Source: Ailurus styani
Lineage: Eukaryota; Chordata; Mammalia; Carnivora; Ailuridae
Assembly (NCBI GenBank): GCA_002007465.1
Contig: LNAC01000109.1
Coordinates: 3,372,386 to 3,436,385 of the forward strand
Direction: 5' to 3'
Length of the DNA: 64,000 nt
Part shown: positions 55,601 to 64,000 of the stretch, piece by piece
How the letters are laid out: each line of letters starts with the position of its first letter
Numbering within the stretch: the first letter of the stretch is position 1
The notes under the pieces: generated by a model
The model's input: only the letters and a program-made list of their open reading frames with translations
What the model was told of the DNA's origin: nothing
Database searches by the model: none
Position numbers and translations under genes: made by a program

Positions 55601-58600
55601 AAGGACAGACAGAAACCGTGTCCCGGCAGGAGCCGGGCTGGGTCTGTTTCCTTATTGGAAATTTGGGGTGGGCGGGGAGTGGGGTTGAGGTTCCCGCCCA
55701 TTCTGGTCTCATTGTAACCACAACCCACCCCCCCACCCCAACATCATTTGACTTATCTGTCCTAGTTTCCTTTGTACCTTATTATTAGCAGACAGGGTCC
55801 TTCCTCAAGAGCCCCCCATCTGGGCACACTGCTACCCCCTTGCTATGCCCTGTCTGGATCGCCCTTCTTCACCGAGGATACTCCAATCCACTGCACACCT
55901 CAGGTCACTGACCCCTTATTCTGGCTGGTGGGGTCGGGAGAACCGCTGGCCCTGAAGACCTTGCACGGCAGCCCTGCAGCCCAGTCTGCCGCCTCCCCTC
56001 CTGCCCAGCTCTTGAGGTCTCGTGTGTATGTGGTTCTGTGACCCTGAGGCTGCCATAGGCCCGGCTCAGAGCTGGGACCCAGGAGGGGTTGGTGAACTGA
56101 CCTGAGCAGGGAAGAGGAGGGGCCATCTGTGGGTGGATGGGGCAGGAGGGCCTTGGTTGACCTTGGTCCTGTACCAGTGTGGCTATGGGTGGAGACCCTC
56201 AGAGGCGTTAGTGGTAAGCGATCCCCAATGCACAGGGTCCAAGCGAAAGCCTCAGAAGGGCCTGGCCTCCTGTGGGCTCAGCCACCAGTGGGTGACTTCC
56301 TCATCTGGATAATTAAGAAGCCACATCTGGGGCTGAATGCAGCCCTCAGGGAGGTGTGTGGGAGGACACAGCTGGGGTGAGGGCGCGCCTGTGGGAAGTC
56401 GGGCCCGCTCCCGGGGCACAGGTGCAACCTCAGGACCAGGATCACCTCAGTACCCCTCCCTCGGGGCTGGCCACACCGCCCCTGCGCGCCCCCCCTCCCC
56501 CCTCCCCACCCCCAGCCGACTTGCCTTGGCCTTGCCCTGGAAGTTGAAGGTCAGCACGTACTCCCCAGGCCGAGTCTCACTCTGGCGGATCACGAAGAGG
56601 CCGTGGCTCCGGGGTCCCCCTGCTAGCACCAGCTGAGCTGCCCTGACCCGTGACAAGGTCCCGTGGAACCAGGGACAGTCGGAGAGCTCCAGCTCAGGCT
56701 CAGCCTCGGGCTCCGGCTCCGCTCCCTCCTCCCCTGGAGAAGGACCATGGTGTGAGGGGCACGGGGGAGTGGAGCGGGGGAGTCAAGGAGAGAGAGGAGA
56801 TGCTTGGGTATTCGCATGCGAAAAGCCATTGGAATGATCTTAGAACGAGTCAGGGAGCCAACCCAACCCACCAGTTCAGCGTTATCAGGTAAACTGAGGC
56901 ATGGGGAGACCGACCGTCCTGGAGTCACTCCATAAGTCAGCAGAAAACCTGGGAACAAGTCAAGTCTCCCTGTCCCCAACCCCTGGTCCCAACCTTTTAC
57001 CCTCCACTCCTTCCTCTGAGCATCTTCCATGGAATCAAGGACCTGTGGGAGGGGTCACCTTCCCGGATTCCCCCCACAAAGCCAGACCTACTGAGCTGCC
57101 ATGCAGTGTTCCCAGTGGGATGGAACGCCATGGCTTTTGAGGCTCGGGAAGGGCCTCAGAGGGAGCCCGAGGGCCCCTGTGGCCTGGGGTGTGTGGGCGG
57201 GGCAGGAAGAAGGCCCAGGGACAGAAGACTGTGCACACACCTGTATTACTGCTGTCCCTGGCGCCACTGCCTGGGGACTCCAGGGTCTCCAGGAAGGTCT
57301 CCAGCGGCACATGGACCAGGGACTCCCCGACGCCATCTCGAGCTCGGCTATGTGGAGCTGTCACCACGGCTGCCGTTGTCTCTGGGGGCCGGGGCAGGTC
57401 CCCTGCTGGAGAAGTGGCAGGTGGGAAGCACATCGGTCTTTCGAGCCATCTGGGCACCAGTGACCCTCTAACCCTGCCCTCCACTCCCCCAGCCTGCTCC
57501 GCCCCCACCTACCGTCCGTCAGCAGCTCACAGCTGCAGGAGGCCACTCGGCTGGCCAGGCAGCCTCCCCGCGCACAGGACAGCTCAGCGTCTTCCTCGCT
57601 GTCCCTGCGAAGGTGGGAAGGCACAACCGTGTCCCTCCACGGGACTCACACCCCAACCACTGGCTGCTCGTGGAGCCCCCAGTGATGGCTGACAGCCCCA
57701 TGGCCAGCAGCAGCCCTACCCTGCTCGGCTGGGTCCCTCTGCCTTCATGTCCCTCTGTCCCATACCATCAGCTTGCTCTGTGGCCACTGGGGACATGACT
57801 GGGCCACAAGAGGAGGTCTCCGAGTGGCTGCAGTCCTCCTTGAGGCCATGCGAGCCCTGCCCACTGACCCGCGAGGGGCTGGCCTCCTCCTGGGACCCCA
57901 GGGGCTGTCCCTCAAATGATGGCGGGACAGCTCCCTTCACCGCCCCGGCTTTTGTCTCCCTGTGCGTGACATGAGGTGTCTGGGACCCAGCCAGCTCCAA
58001 AAGGCTGCAAAGTGAGGCTCACCTTCACAGGGGCTGGGGGAAGAATTTGCAGGGCAGATGGCTGGGAGGGTGGCAGGGGAGGGATTACAGCCACTTGGGG
58101 GAAAGGGGTGGGGAGGGGGTCCTGGAAGGCACTCAGGCCTTTAATTGCGCTTCCTCAAATGAAGCTGTTAATTAGAAAGCAGCGGCCCCTCCCCCGGGCC
58201 TGGCTCACCCCATTAGCCAGAAGAGCTCCTGCCAAATGCTCGGCTGTTGGCCGGCCTGCCCCTCCTACTCCTGGCCTCAGGATCTCTCCTGGATCATGCA
58301 GCCAGCCTCCCTGCTGCTCCTCCTCACATAGCTGACCATAACTGCCCTCTGCTTCTTACTAGCCATGGCTCCCCACTGCCCCCGACCCACCAGCTTCCCA
58401 GGCTCTCATCAAGGCCCCCCTCATCAGCTCTACGTCTGGCTACCCAGACATCCCCTCTAAGCCTCAGGCCCTCACGCCCCTCTGCCTGGCTCAGGCCTGC
58501 TCTTCCTTTAAAGTGTCGACAGAGGGGAGGACTTCCACTGGTACACCTGCTCTGAGCCCTAGGGCTGGATTCGGGGCCTTGCCTCTGTTCCGCCACCCCT

Positions 58601-61600
58601 GGCCCTTTGGGCTTCCCTCGTCACTGCCCATGTCCTAATGGTCTCAGATTCCTCCGGAGTAAGGACAGGTCTCAGCCCAACTTTCTTCTGGGTCCCCAGG
58701 CCCTGGCCCTGTGGAGCAGGCCCCAAAGAGCCCATTGGGGCTGGGGGTACAGATGAGCCTGGCCAGGACCACCACGAGAAAACCCACCTCCCAAGCTCAA
58801 CTCCGGTCCCCACGAGAGACTTCACCCTGTAAGGGGGGACCACGGGGCACTACCCGGTCCCCACCCTATCTAGCCATCCTGGAGCCCCCTGGGCACTCAC
58901 CCGGGGTCCACGCAGCCCTGGATGTCAGCCACCCACGAGTGCTTCTGCAGCGAGTCAATGGTCTCCAGGATGTATTCGGCTCCGTTCTCGACCTGGGGAC
59001 AGGGTGGCTGAGAGTCTAGCCCTCAGCACAGGGCTGCAGACTCCAAGGCAAACGGTTCATCCCACCTCTGCCCCGTGGGGGCTCACTAGTATGGGCAGCA
59101 GGAAGTGGGGTCACCGTCGGGCACCACCCCAAGCCCAAGCCGGGGGCAGAGCCACGGCTGCACCTTCAGCAGCCCCTCCCTCCGGGACCCAGCAGTGGGG
59201 ATCGCTGGGGCTGAGGTCCAGCCACCTGAGCTCAGGTCCTCAGGTCCTAGAGATGCAGCCTCTGAGGAAGCCACGCTGGCCTGGTCCCCAGAGATGGGGT
59301 GAAAGAGCGCCACAGCCCTCAAGCCCATGAAGGGCCGGCTGGCCTGGCACATGGAGCTGAAGGGCTCCCACACCTTAGCGCCTAGAACTCTACCTCTGTG
59401 GCCACGCGGCTGGGAGAGACAGCGCCTCTACCTCTGTGGCCACGCGGCCGGGAGAGACAGCGCCCAGAGCATCATCCTGCCCACGTCTGACCACCTCTTC
59501 CCAACAGCCCTGTGAGGGAGGCGGCAGCTTTTCCCCATTTTACGGAGAAGACTGAGGGTCAGAGAGGGCAGGTGACTCGGTAGCAGTGCTGGGACCTGAA
59601 CCCAGATCTCTGTGATGCCAAGGTCCCAGGCTCTCAGCTTCCAGTGTGTGTCCCGGTGAGAATGCAGTTTGCTGCCTGCCGGCACCTCAGAGCTAAGAGG
59701 TTGCCTCAGAGACCACCTTCCGCCCTGGTCTGACTAGATGGGGAAACTGAGGCCCAGAGTGGGGCTGGCAGGGGAGCCCCTCTGCCTCGGGGGTCCCGGG
59801 CGCAGTCAGCAGCTGGGTGGCTGGCGAGCTGTCGGGAGCGAGGCCCTGGGCCCATCTCACCCAGCAGACAAGCACGCCAGGCGGGGAGGGACTATGTCCT
59901 CAGCCCCCAGGGGCCTGGGGTGACTCAGGATATGGGGTTGGCACATGTTTGCAAAATGAATAAGGGAGTTTGTGGCTAAACAAACAGGGACGAGTAAAAC
60001 ATAAACCCCACAAGGAGCCTGGAGAGGAGGGGGGTGCTTCGAGCAGCTTTGGGTGGGTGGAACCGGGCCTCCTTGGGGACTTGGCTTCACAAACACCCAA
60101 TGCTTTGAGGAGGCCCTGGGCCACAGCCCTGGCAGCCAGGAGCCGTGTCCTCAGCAACCCCAGCTGGCCACCCTGGCGAAGTGGAGCCTGGGAAAAGGAC
60201 GAGCTGCCCCCAGACCCACCAGGATGCCTCCCTGCCCACCCTCAGTGCCTTTGTGCCCTCTGTGGGACCAGGCCGGTTCCCACACTCCAGTGCCCTGAGA
60301 CGGGGGCATTTGCATAATTGCTGCAGGCTGTGGGGTGGGTATGTGCTGGTTCCAGTTGGGGAAGGGGGGGGCGAGGAAGTGAAACTCAGGGGAGCTTCAC
60401 CGGGCCAGGAGGAAATGGGAACGGGGGGCCCCAGACAGTGGGTGACACCCAGAGCCCACGGTGCTACGGCCCAGGCCCAGATTCAAGTCCTAGCTGTGTG
60501 CCAGACATCTGCGGCCGGTCCTGGGCCCCGCCACCAGAGCTCCCTCCCAGGGCCCTGCGGCTGGCTACTCACCCGCTCTCCCGCTGCGCTAGCCTCAGGC
60601 TGTGGTGCCCAAGGGGAAGGGGGCCTGGGGCGGCTGCGGGATTTGGGGGCCGGGGGGTGGGGCTCACCTTGAGCACAAACGTGTTGTCCTTCTCCGGCAT
60701 CTCCAGGGGCATCGTGGTGCGGACCTCAATGATGGCCGAGAGAGGGATGCTGACCTTGGGCCTGGAGGCCTGCAAGGCCAAAGGGGCAGAGAGAGTCACT
60801 CAGGGTCTTCCGAAAGCCTCTGCACCCCCATCCCTTCGAGGTCAGGGCCACCCTCAGCTGGGAGCGCTGTGGCGGCCCTGGCCCCAGTTCCTAGATGGGT
60901 AAGTTGGGGAGTTTCTGGGAAACAAAGGGGCCTCCCCACACAGTCAGACAGCAAGTCACGGACAGAGATGGAACCGCATTCTGAGTCTCCCGCCTCTGAG
61001 CCCCGAGGGGAAAACTCCACCCGGGCTGCCCTCCTGCCCTGTGTACCTAGCACGTCTGTGGTTTCCACATTTTTGACCCTGACCCATAGCAAGCAATAGA
61101 TTTGACATTGTGACCCACTGCCTATGAACTTAGGTAAGAATGTCTCTGGAATGAACATCTCACCCGACAATATTTATCCTGTGTGTGTGACAAAATAAGG
61201 TAATTTCAAGTCCTAGTACATCCAAGAAAAAAAAAACAAAAAAACGCTGCCTCCCCCTTTAGACCAGACTTTCCAGAACGTGGCTCTGGAGTCCCTGACT
61301 TAGGATGGGGCTCCTGGAGTGGGGCAGGGCCGTGTCCCCGGGCGGAGGAAAAGGGACCAGTGAGGGGTTTAACTGAGGTGAGCTGTCAGGGCTCCCAGGG
61401 AGGGCTGCTCTGTGCTTGGCCCTCCCCAGTCTGCTCCAGAGCTCCTGGCCACAGCCCTAAAGTCCCCCAGGGCTGGCTTGAGACTGAGCTTCCCAGCAGG
61501 GCTTGGGCTCCCGAACAGGGACTTTCTCTGGAGGAAAGGGAAGGGCCACACGCTGGGTGGGCAGGCTGATGGGAATTCCTGGTAGCACTGGCCGCCAGCC

Positions 61601-64000
61601 AGTGGGGGCAGGGCTGGGCTGGGCTTGAAGCAGAGACTGAGGGCCTCAGGGGACCAGAGCAGGCCATCCTGCCAGCCAGCGGGGCAGGAGTCATGGTCCC
61701 GGAGTAGGGACCGCAGACACAGATGGGACGGCACAGGCCCAGACTGGGGGCTTTAGCTGGGCTCCCACTGGCCGGAGGTGCCGATTCCCATGCCTGGCCT
61801 CTGAGATGCGCTGTCCTAGCTCAGTGAGTGGCCTCTGACCCTGCTCCAGCCACGCCTCACCATTCCCATTCCTCAGCCAGAGCTAGCAGGCGGTGTCCCA
61901 CCTCTAGCCTTTGCTCCCTCAGCTCGTGCCTCCAGAGATGCCGGTCTTGGGGGCTCTGTTCCTAGTGGGCACTGAGGCAGTCCAAGCTTCCCCTCCTTTG
62001 GGCCCCCAGAGGCCCCAGTGCCCTCTCCACTGAGGTTTCCCATCCCGTCCTACACGTGCAGGTGTCCTGATGGCCCCCCGACAGCATGGGCCAGGCCCAC
62101 TGCTCCCTGGCTCCCCAGGGCTGTCCTGGCAAAGGGCTTTGGGAGCACCTGAAGTCCAGGAGGCTTCCTGCAGGATGAGGGTGCAGGTGGCCAGAGCCCT
62201 GACTCATGGAGGTATATGAGAGGGAAGTCTGAGGACCCCAGGAAAAGGTCCTTGAGCCGGCAGACCCCACGCTCCTGGGATCCAAAGGGGTGGCCAGGCC
62301 TCCAGGGGCAGGAGGAGATCTGGACCGTGTCTGGGTGAACAGAACTAAAAGGCATCGGGAGGGAGTGTCAACAGGGGTGTTCTGTGGGGGCTCACTCACC
62401 CTGGGACCTAACACATTTGGGGAGCCTGACCTGAGCCCTTACCACGGGTATCCTCTGCCTTCTATGGGGCTCCCTCCTGAATTCACAAATGCTTCCTTGG
62501 GAAAGGAGGACAGGAGGCTAGATCAGGGGTTAGGAACCCCGCTGCCTGCCTTCTTCTGGGGTTGGAAAAGTGAGCCCTCAGGAGCCCTGCCCTCTGCCAG
62601 CGGTGAATGGTAGGACGGGAGAGACGCAGAGAGGCCCCAGCTGCTGCACCCCCTCCCCGCCAAGGGCATCAGACGCTCTATTTACAGCCGGCAGCTGTAA
62701 CTGCCACTCAGGCCCAGAGGCATTGAGCCCTGGGCCTCTGCCCTTGCCCTCTGGGTGACTCTGGGCCAGCCCCACCCCGCCTGCCCCACTCACCAGGCCT
62801 CGGTCTCTCTCTGACAAGTGGTGGAGCTGGACTCAGTGGTCTAGAATTTCTCTCAGGGGCCTAATGGTGGGGGCCTGGCAGGGAAAAAACCCCTGGGAAG
62901 TCTGGGTCCTACAACTCAAAGGAGTAAGTGTGTCTCCGGGAAATCATCTGTCCAGAGCCTGTGTAGCTTGGGGGCGCCCAGCCTTGGGGAGCCCACACCC
63001 TGCCCTTCAAGTGGGGAGTGAGGCGAGGAGGCGCACCCAGAGTCCTGACAGCCTGGGAGACGGAGAGGCGAGAGGCCCAGGGTGACTAAAGGTGCTGGGG
63101 AGCAGAGTGGGCCTGGGAGTGAGGGGAGGGCTGGCTGGTTCTTGGGGTGCTGCCAGCTGCTGCACCAGGACAGCCTCCCACCTTTCTGAGTCTCCCCACT
63201 CCGTTCTCGGGACCATCAGGGTGGTGGGTATTATTAGCCCAGCTCTGCCACCCGCCGGCTCTGGGACTTCGGGCAGGCCACACCGCCTCTTGGGGTATTC
63301 CTTTGTTCTCTCTTCTGCGACCTGGGGACCGTGATGCCCACCCTGCAGGGGGCCTGGGGGATGAGACTGTGCACCAGGCTTAGGGCTTGGCATGCCGGGA
63401 GCCCTCAGAAAATGAGTCCCACTTTCCCAGTAGGACAGGTGTGCCACCCGGAGGAGGACCGCAGCTGCCCCCAGAGCTCTGATGGCCAGCCCCCAAGTTG
63501 GGGAGAGGACAGGGTGCGCTCAGGGGGGGCAGCAGTGCTGGACAGCTAGAAGCTTAGCTTTCAAAACCTGAGCCGGGTAAGGGCCACCCACCAGGGGCTG
63601 GGCTGCAGCTTGGTAGCCCCACTGGGGAGCAACATATTTAGGGCGCCCTCCCTGAAGGTGCAACTGTCACTCCTGTTTGGGAGGCCCCAGGGGAGGGCAG
63701 GCCGCCAGGCAGTGGGGTCCAGGAAGCCAGCCTCTGGCACCCTCAGCTGCCGCAGAGGCTGGGGTTGGGCGCTCACCTTGGGGGGCACGAAGAACTCGAG
63801 CCGGAAGCGCTCACCGGCCACCGCCCGGCGCAGGAGCAGGCGACACTTCTGCCACTGGGCGGTGCCGCCCGGGCCTGCGGCTGCGTCGTCGGCCACCATG
63901 AAGCGCAGCGCGCCCTCGCGCTGGATGTCCACCAGCTCCACCTTGGCCGCCAGCGTCCGTGACAGCCGCAGGCGCCGCGTCCACTTGTCGCGCGGCTCGG
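52650..64000 (-). CDS. SH2B2: SH2B2 (APS), SH2B adaptor protein 2; 3' half of gene, incomplete
   Basis: Eight coding exons on the minus strand join in frame from the window edge to an assembly gap: 64000..63777, 60769..60668, 58992..58901, 57604..57513, 57402..57241, 56733..56525, 53973..53802 and 53326 into the gap. The first three encode a PH domain (from [15 protein letters not shown] to [14 protein letters not shown], with the conserved helix Trp). The fourth and fifth encode a linker, the sixth and seventh an SH2 domain (WFHGTLSRV, phosphotyrosine-pocket Arg in GLFVIRQSE, then [14 protein letters not shown]). SH2B2 is a cytosolic adaptor that binds activated insulin receptor, Kit, Trk and JAK2 through SH2 and recruits c-Cbl through a C-terminal tyrosine (family knowledge). 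The N-terminal dimerisation exon lies beyond 64,000 and the C-terminus lies mainly in Ns. One intron is GC-AG. Identity over SH2B1/SH2B3 rests on the exact PH/SH2 wording and synteny with PRKRIP1. Confidence 0.93.
52670..52675 (-). terminator. SH2B2: Probable SH2B2 poly(A) signal (ATTAAA)
   Basis: ATTAAA on the minus strand, the first common signal variant after the gap. It implies a cleavage site near 52650. Confidence 0.55.
52749..52776. repeat. (ACGG)n tetranucleotide repeat
   Basis: Seven perfect ACGG units at the gap edge, in the SH2B2 3' region. Confidence 0.95.
52786..53297. other. Assembly gap (512 N) over SH2B2 terminal exon
   Basis: Ns between a (ACGG)n repeat and very GC-rich sequence, a typical sequencing drop-out. 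ORFs drawn across it are artefacts. Confidence 1.
53298..53326 (-). CDS. SH2B2: SH2B2 last coding exon, first 29 nt before gap
   Basis: Acceptor CCACCACAG at 53327-53335, then an in-frame [10 protein letters not shown] stretch in GC-rich DNA. The rest of the exon, including the C-terminal Cbl-binding tyrosine expected in SH2B2, falls in the N run. Confidence 0.75.
53802..53973 (-). CDS. SH2B2: SH2B2 exon: SH2 domain C-terminal half
   Basis: 172 nt: [40 protein letters not shown] then [17 protein letters not shown]. Acceptor CCCACAG, donor GTAAGA. Completes the SH2 domain and enters the Pro-rich tail. Confidence 0.96.
53974..56524 (-). other. SH2B2 GC-AG intron
   Basis: 2.55 kb intron with a GC donor. 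GC-rich, with one MIR fragment, a short TG run and G-runs. No SINE recognised. Confidence 0.85.
54240..54370 (-). mobile_element. MIR fragment
   Basis: GAGGGGGAAACTGAGGCATA then GTCACAGAGCTAGA, reverse MIR core. Confidence 0.55.
56525..56733 (-). CDS. SH2B2: SH2B2 exon: SH2 domain N-terminal half, GC donor
   Basis: 209 nt: acidic [18 protein letters not shown], then [11 protein letters not shown], the Arg-containing [17 protein letters not shown] and TFNFQGKAK. The 5' splice site is AAG|GCAAGT, a non-canonical GC donor with an otherwise perfect consensus. The reading frame and the next exon (HLRLSLN) leave no GT alternative nearby. Confidence 0.96.
57241..57402 (-). CDS. SH2B2: SH2B2 exon: PH-SH2 linker, part 2
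   Basis: 162 nt: [20 protein letters not shown] through [20 protein letters not shown] and SNT. Separated from the preceding exon by an intron of only 110 bp. Acceptor CAGCAG|GG; a second AG three bases upstream could give a one-codon NAGNAG variant. Confidence 0.92.
57513..57604 (-). CDS. SH2B2: SH2B2 exon: PH-SH2 linker, part 1
   Basis: 92 nt: [20 protein letters not shown] then [10 protein letters not shown]. Acceptor TCGCAG, donor GTAGGT. The Cys-rich wording (CSCELLTD) is as I remember for SH2B2. Confidence 0.93.
57605..58900 (-). other. SH2B2 intron between PH end and linker
   Basis: 1.3 kb, repeat-poor. Contains a G-run cluster and a TAAT-rich patch described separately; 58230-58560 is weakly L2-like. 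Confidence 0.7.
58901..58992 (-). CDS. SH2B2: SH2B2 exon: PH domain C-terminal helix
   Basis: 92 nt: [20 protein letters not shown] then [10 protein letters not shown] and two bases of Gly. Acceptor CCCCAG, donor GTGAGT. Contains the invariant PH-helix Trp. Confidence 0.97.
59388..59463. repeat. 38-bp tandem duplication
   Basis: Two adjacent 38-bp units starting CTCTACCTCTGTGGCCACGC, differing at one base (GGCTGGG vs GGCCGGG). Confidence 0.93.
59480..59640 (-). mobile_element. MIR element
   Basis: CCCCATTTTACGGAGAAGAC, AGAGAGGGCAGGTGACTCGG and CTGGGACCTGAACCCAG match the reverse MIR consensus. Confidence 0.75.
60668..60769 (-). CDS. SH2B2: SH2B2 exon: PH domain middle
   Basis: 102 nt, 34 codons in phase 0: [20 protein letters not shown] then [14 protein letters not shown]. 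Acceptor TTGCAG, donor GTGAGC. The [19 protein letters not shown] phrase is a hallmark of SH2B-family PH domains. Confidence 0.97.
60900..61020 (-). mobile_element. MIR fragment
   Basis: Weak match: AGTCAGACAGCAAGTCACGG and GAGATGGAACCGCATTCTGA. Confidence 0.4.
63225..63420 (+). mobile_element. MIR fragment
   Basis: CAGCTCTGCCACCCGCCGGC, GGGACTTCGGGCAGGCCAC and CTGCGACCTGGGGACCGTGA follow the MIR 3' half. Confidence 0.55.
63777..64000 (-). CDS. SH2B2: SH2B2 exon: PH domain start (partial at window edge)
   Basis: Reads [19 protein letters not shown] then [19 protein letters not shown] and [12 protein letters not shown], donor GTGAGC. It covers the N-terminal strands of the PH domain. GC-rich; its 5' end continues past the window. 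Confidence 0.95.

Larger units (their letters stand above)
58993..60667 (-). other. SH2B2 intron within PH domain (3' of the middle exon)
   Basis: 1.7 kb with a 38-bp tandem duplication, a MIR fragment and short AP-1, forkhead-like and octamer motifs. No other gene seen. Confidence 0.7.
60770..63776 (-). other. SH2B2 intron within PH domain (5' of the middle exon)
   Basis: 3.0 kb, GC-rich. MIR fragments near 60900-61020 and 63225-63420; 61190-61250 has an A-rich stretch. No other exon recognised. Confidence 0.7.

Noticed and set aside
60318..60902. 194-residue plus-strand ORF
   Set aside because: It lies antisense to the SH2B2 PH exon; the minus-strand exon is clearly the real coding sequence.

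Overview
The window is mammalian nuclear DNA, almost certainly from a caniform carnivore and probably a mustelid. About 57 CAN-SINE (SINEC) copies are visible, with tRNA-Lys-like heads reading GCGCCTGGGTGGCTCAG and tails rich in CT repeats and AATAAA. Many carry the head variant GTGGGTTAAAGCCTCTGC, which I associate with mustelids from memory. Old L1, MIR, L2, Tigger, MER20 and LTR remnants fill much of the rest. There are no bacterial-style operons, no CRISPR array and no intact transposon ORF.

Two genes are recognised, both on the minus strand with coding exons and splice sites that join in frame. (1) PRKRIP1: six coding exons between 27,368 (ATG) and 966 (stop), 189 residues in total. It is a lysine/glutamate-rich nuclear double-stranded-RNA-binding and spliceosome-associated protein, with a CpG-rich TATA-less promoter near 27.4-27.5 kb. 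(2) SH2B2 (APS): the 3' half of the gene, running from inside the PH-domain exon at the window's right edge (64,000) to a probable poly(A) signal at 52,670. Its PH and SH2 domains are spread over eight visible exons, and most of the last coding exon lies in a 512-N assembly gap. From memory, the order SH2B2 then PRKRIP1 in the same direction matches human 7q22.1, with ORAI2 expected beyond the left edge.

Layout: 1-965, PRKRIP1 3' UTR or downstream DNA; 966-27,368, PRKRIP1 with a 17-kb last intron packed with nested SINEs and L1 fragments; 27.4-28 kb, promoter and CpG-rich DNA; 28-49.7 kb, repeat-dense intergenic DNA with no recognised gene; 49.9-50.3 kb, a small CpG-rich patch without an assigned gene; 50.3-52.6 kb, GC-rich, repeat-poor DNA downstream of SH2B2; 52.65-64 kb, SH2B2. 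The genes are unrelated in pathway (RNA splicing/PKR control versus receptor tyrosine kinase signalling) and are simply syntenic neighbours.

The points most worth a second look are a GC-AG intron inside the SH2 domain of SH2B2, a pure nine-GAG coding repeat in PRKRIP1, a 228-bp near-identical direct duplication joined by one N (probable assembly artefact), nested SINE insertions with readable target-site duplications, a possible retrocopied 3' UTR in PRKRIP1 intron 4, and some candidate regulatory patches. I found no convincing previously undescribed biological system.
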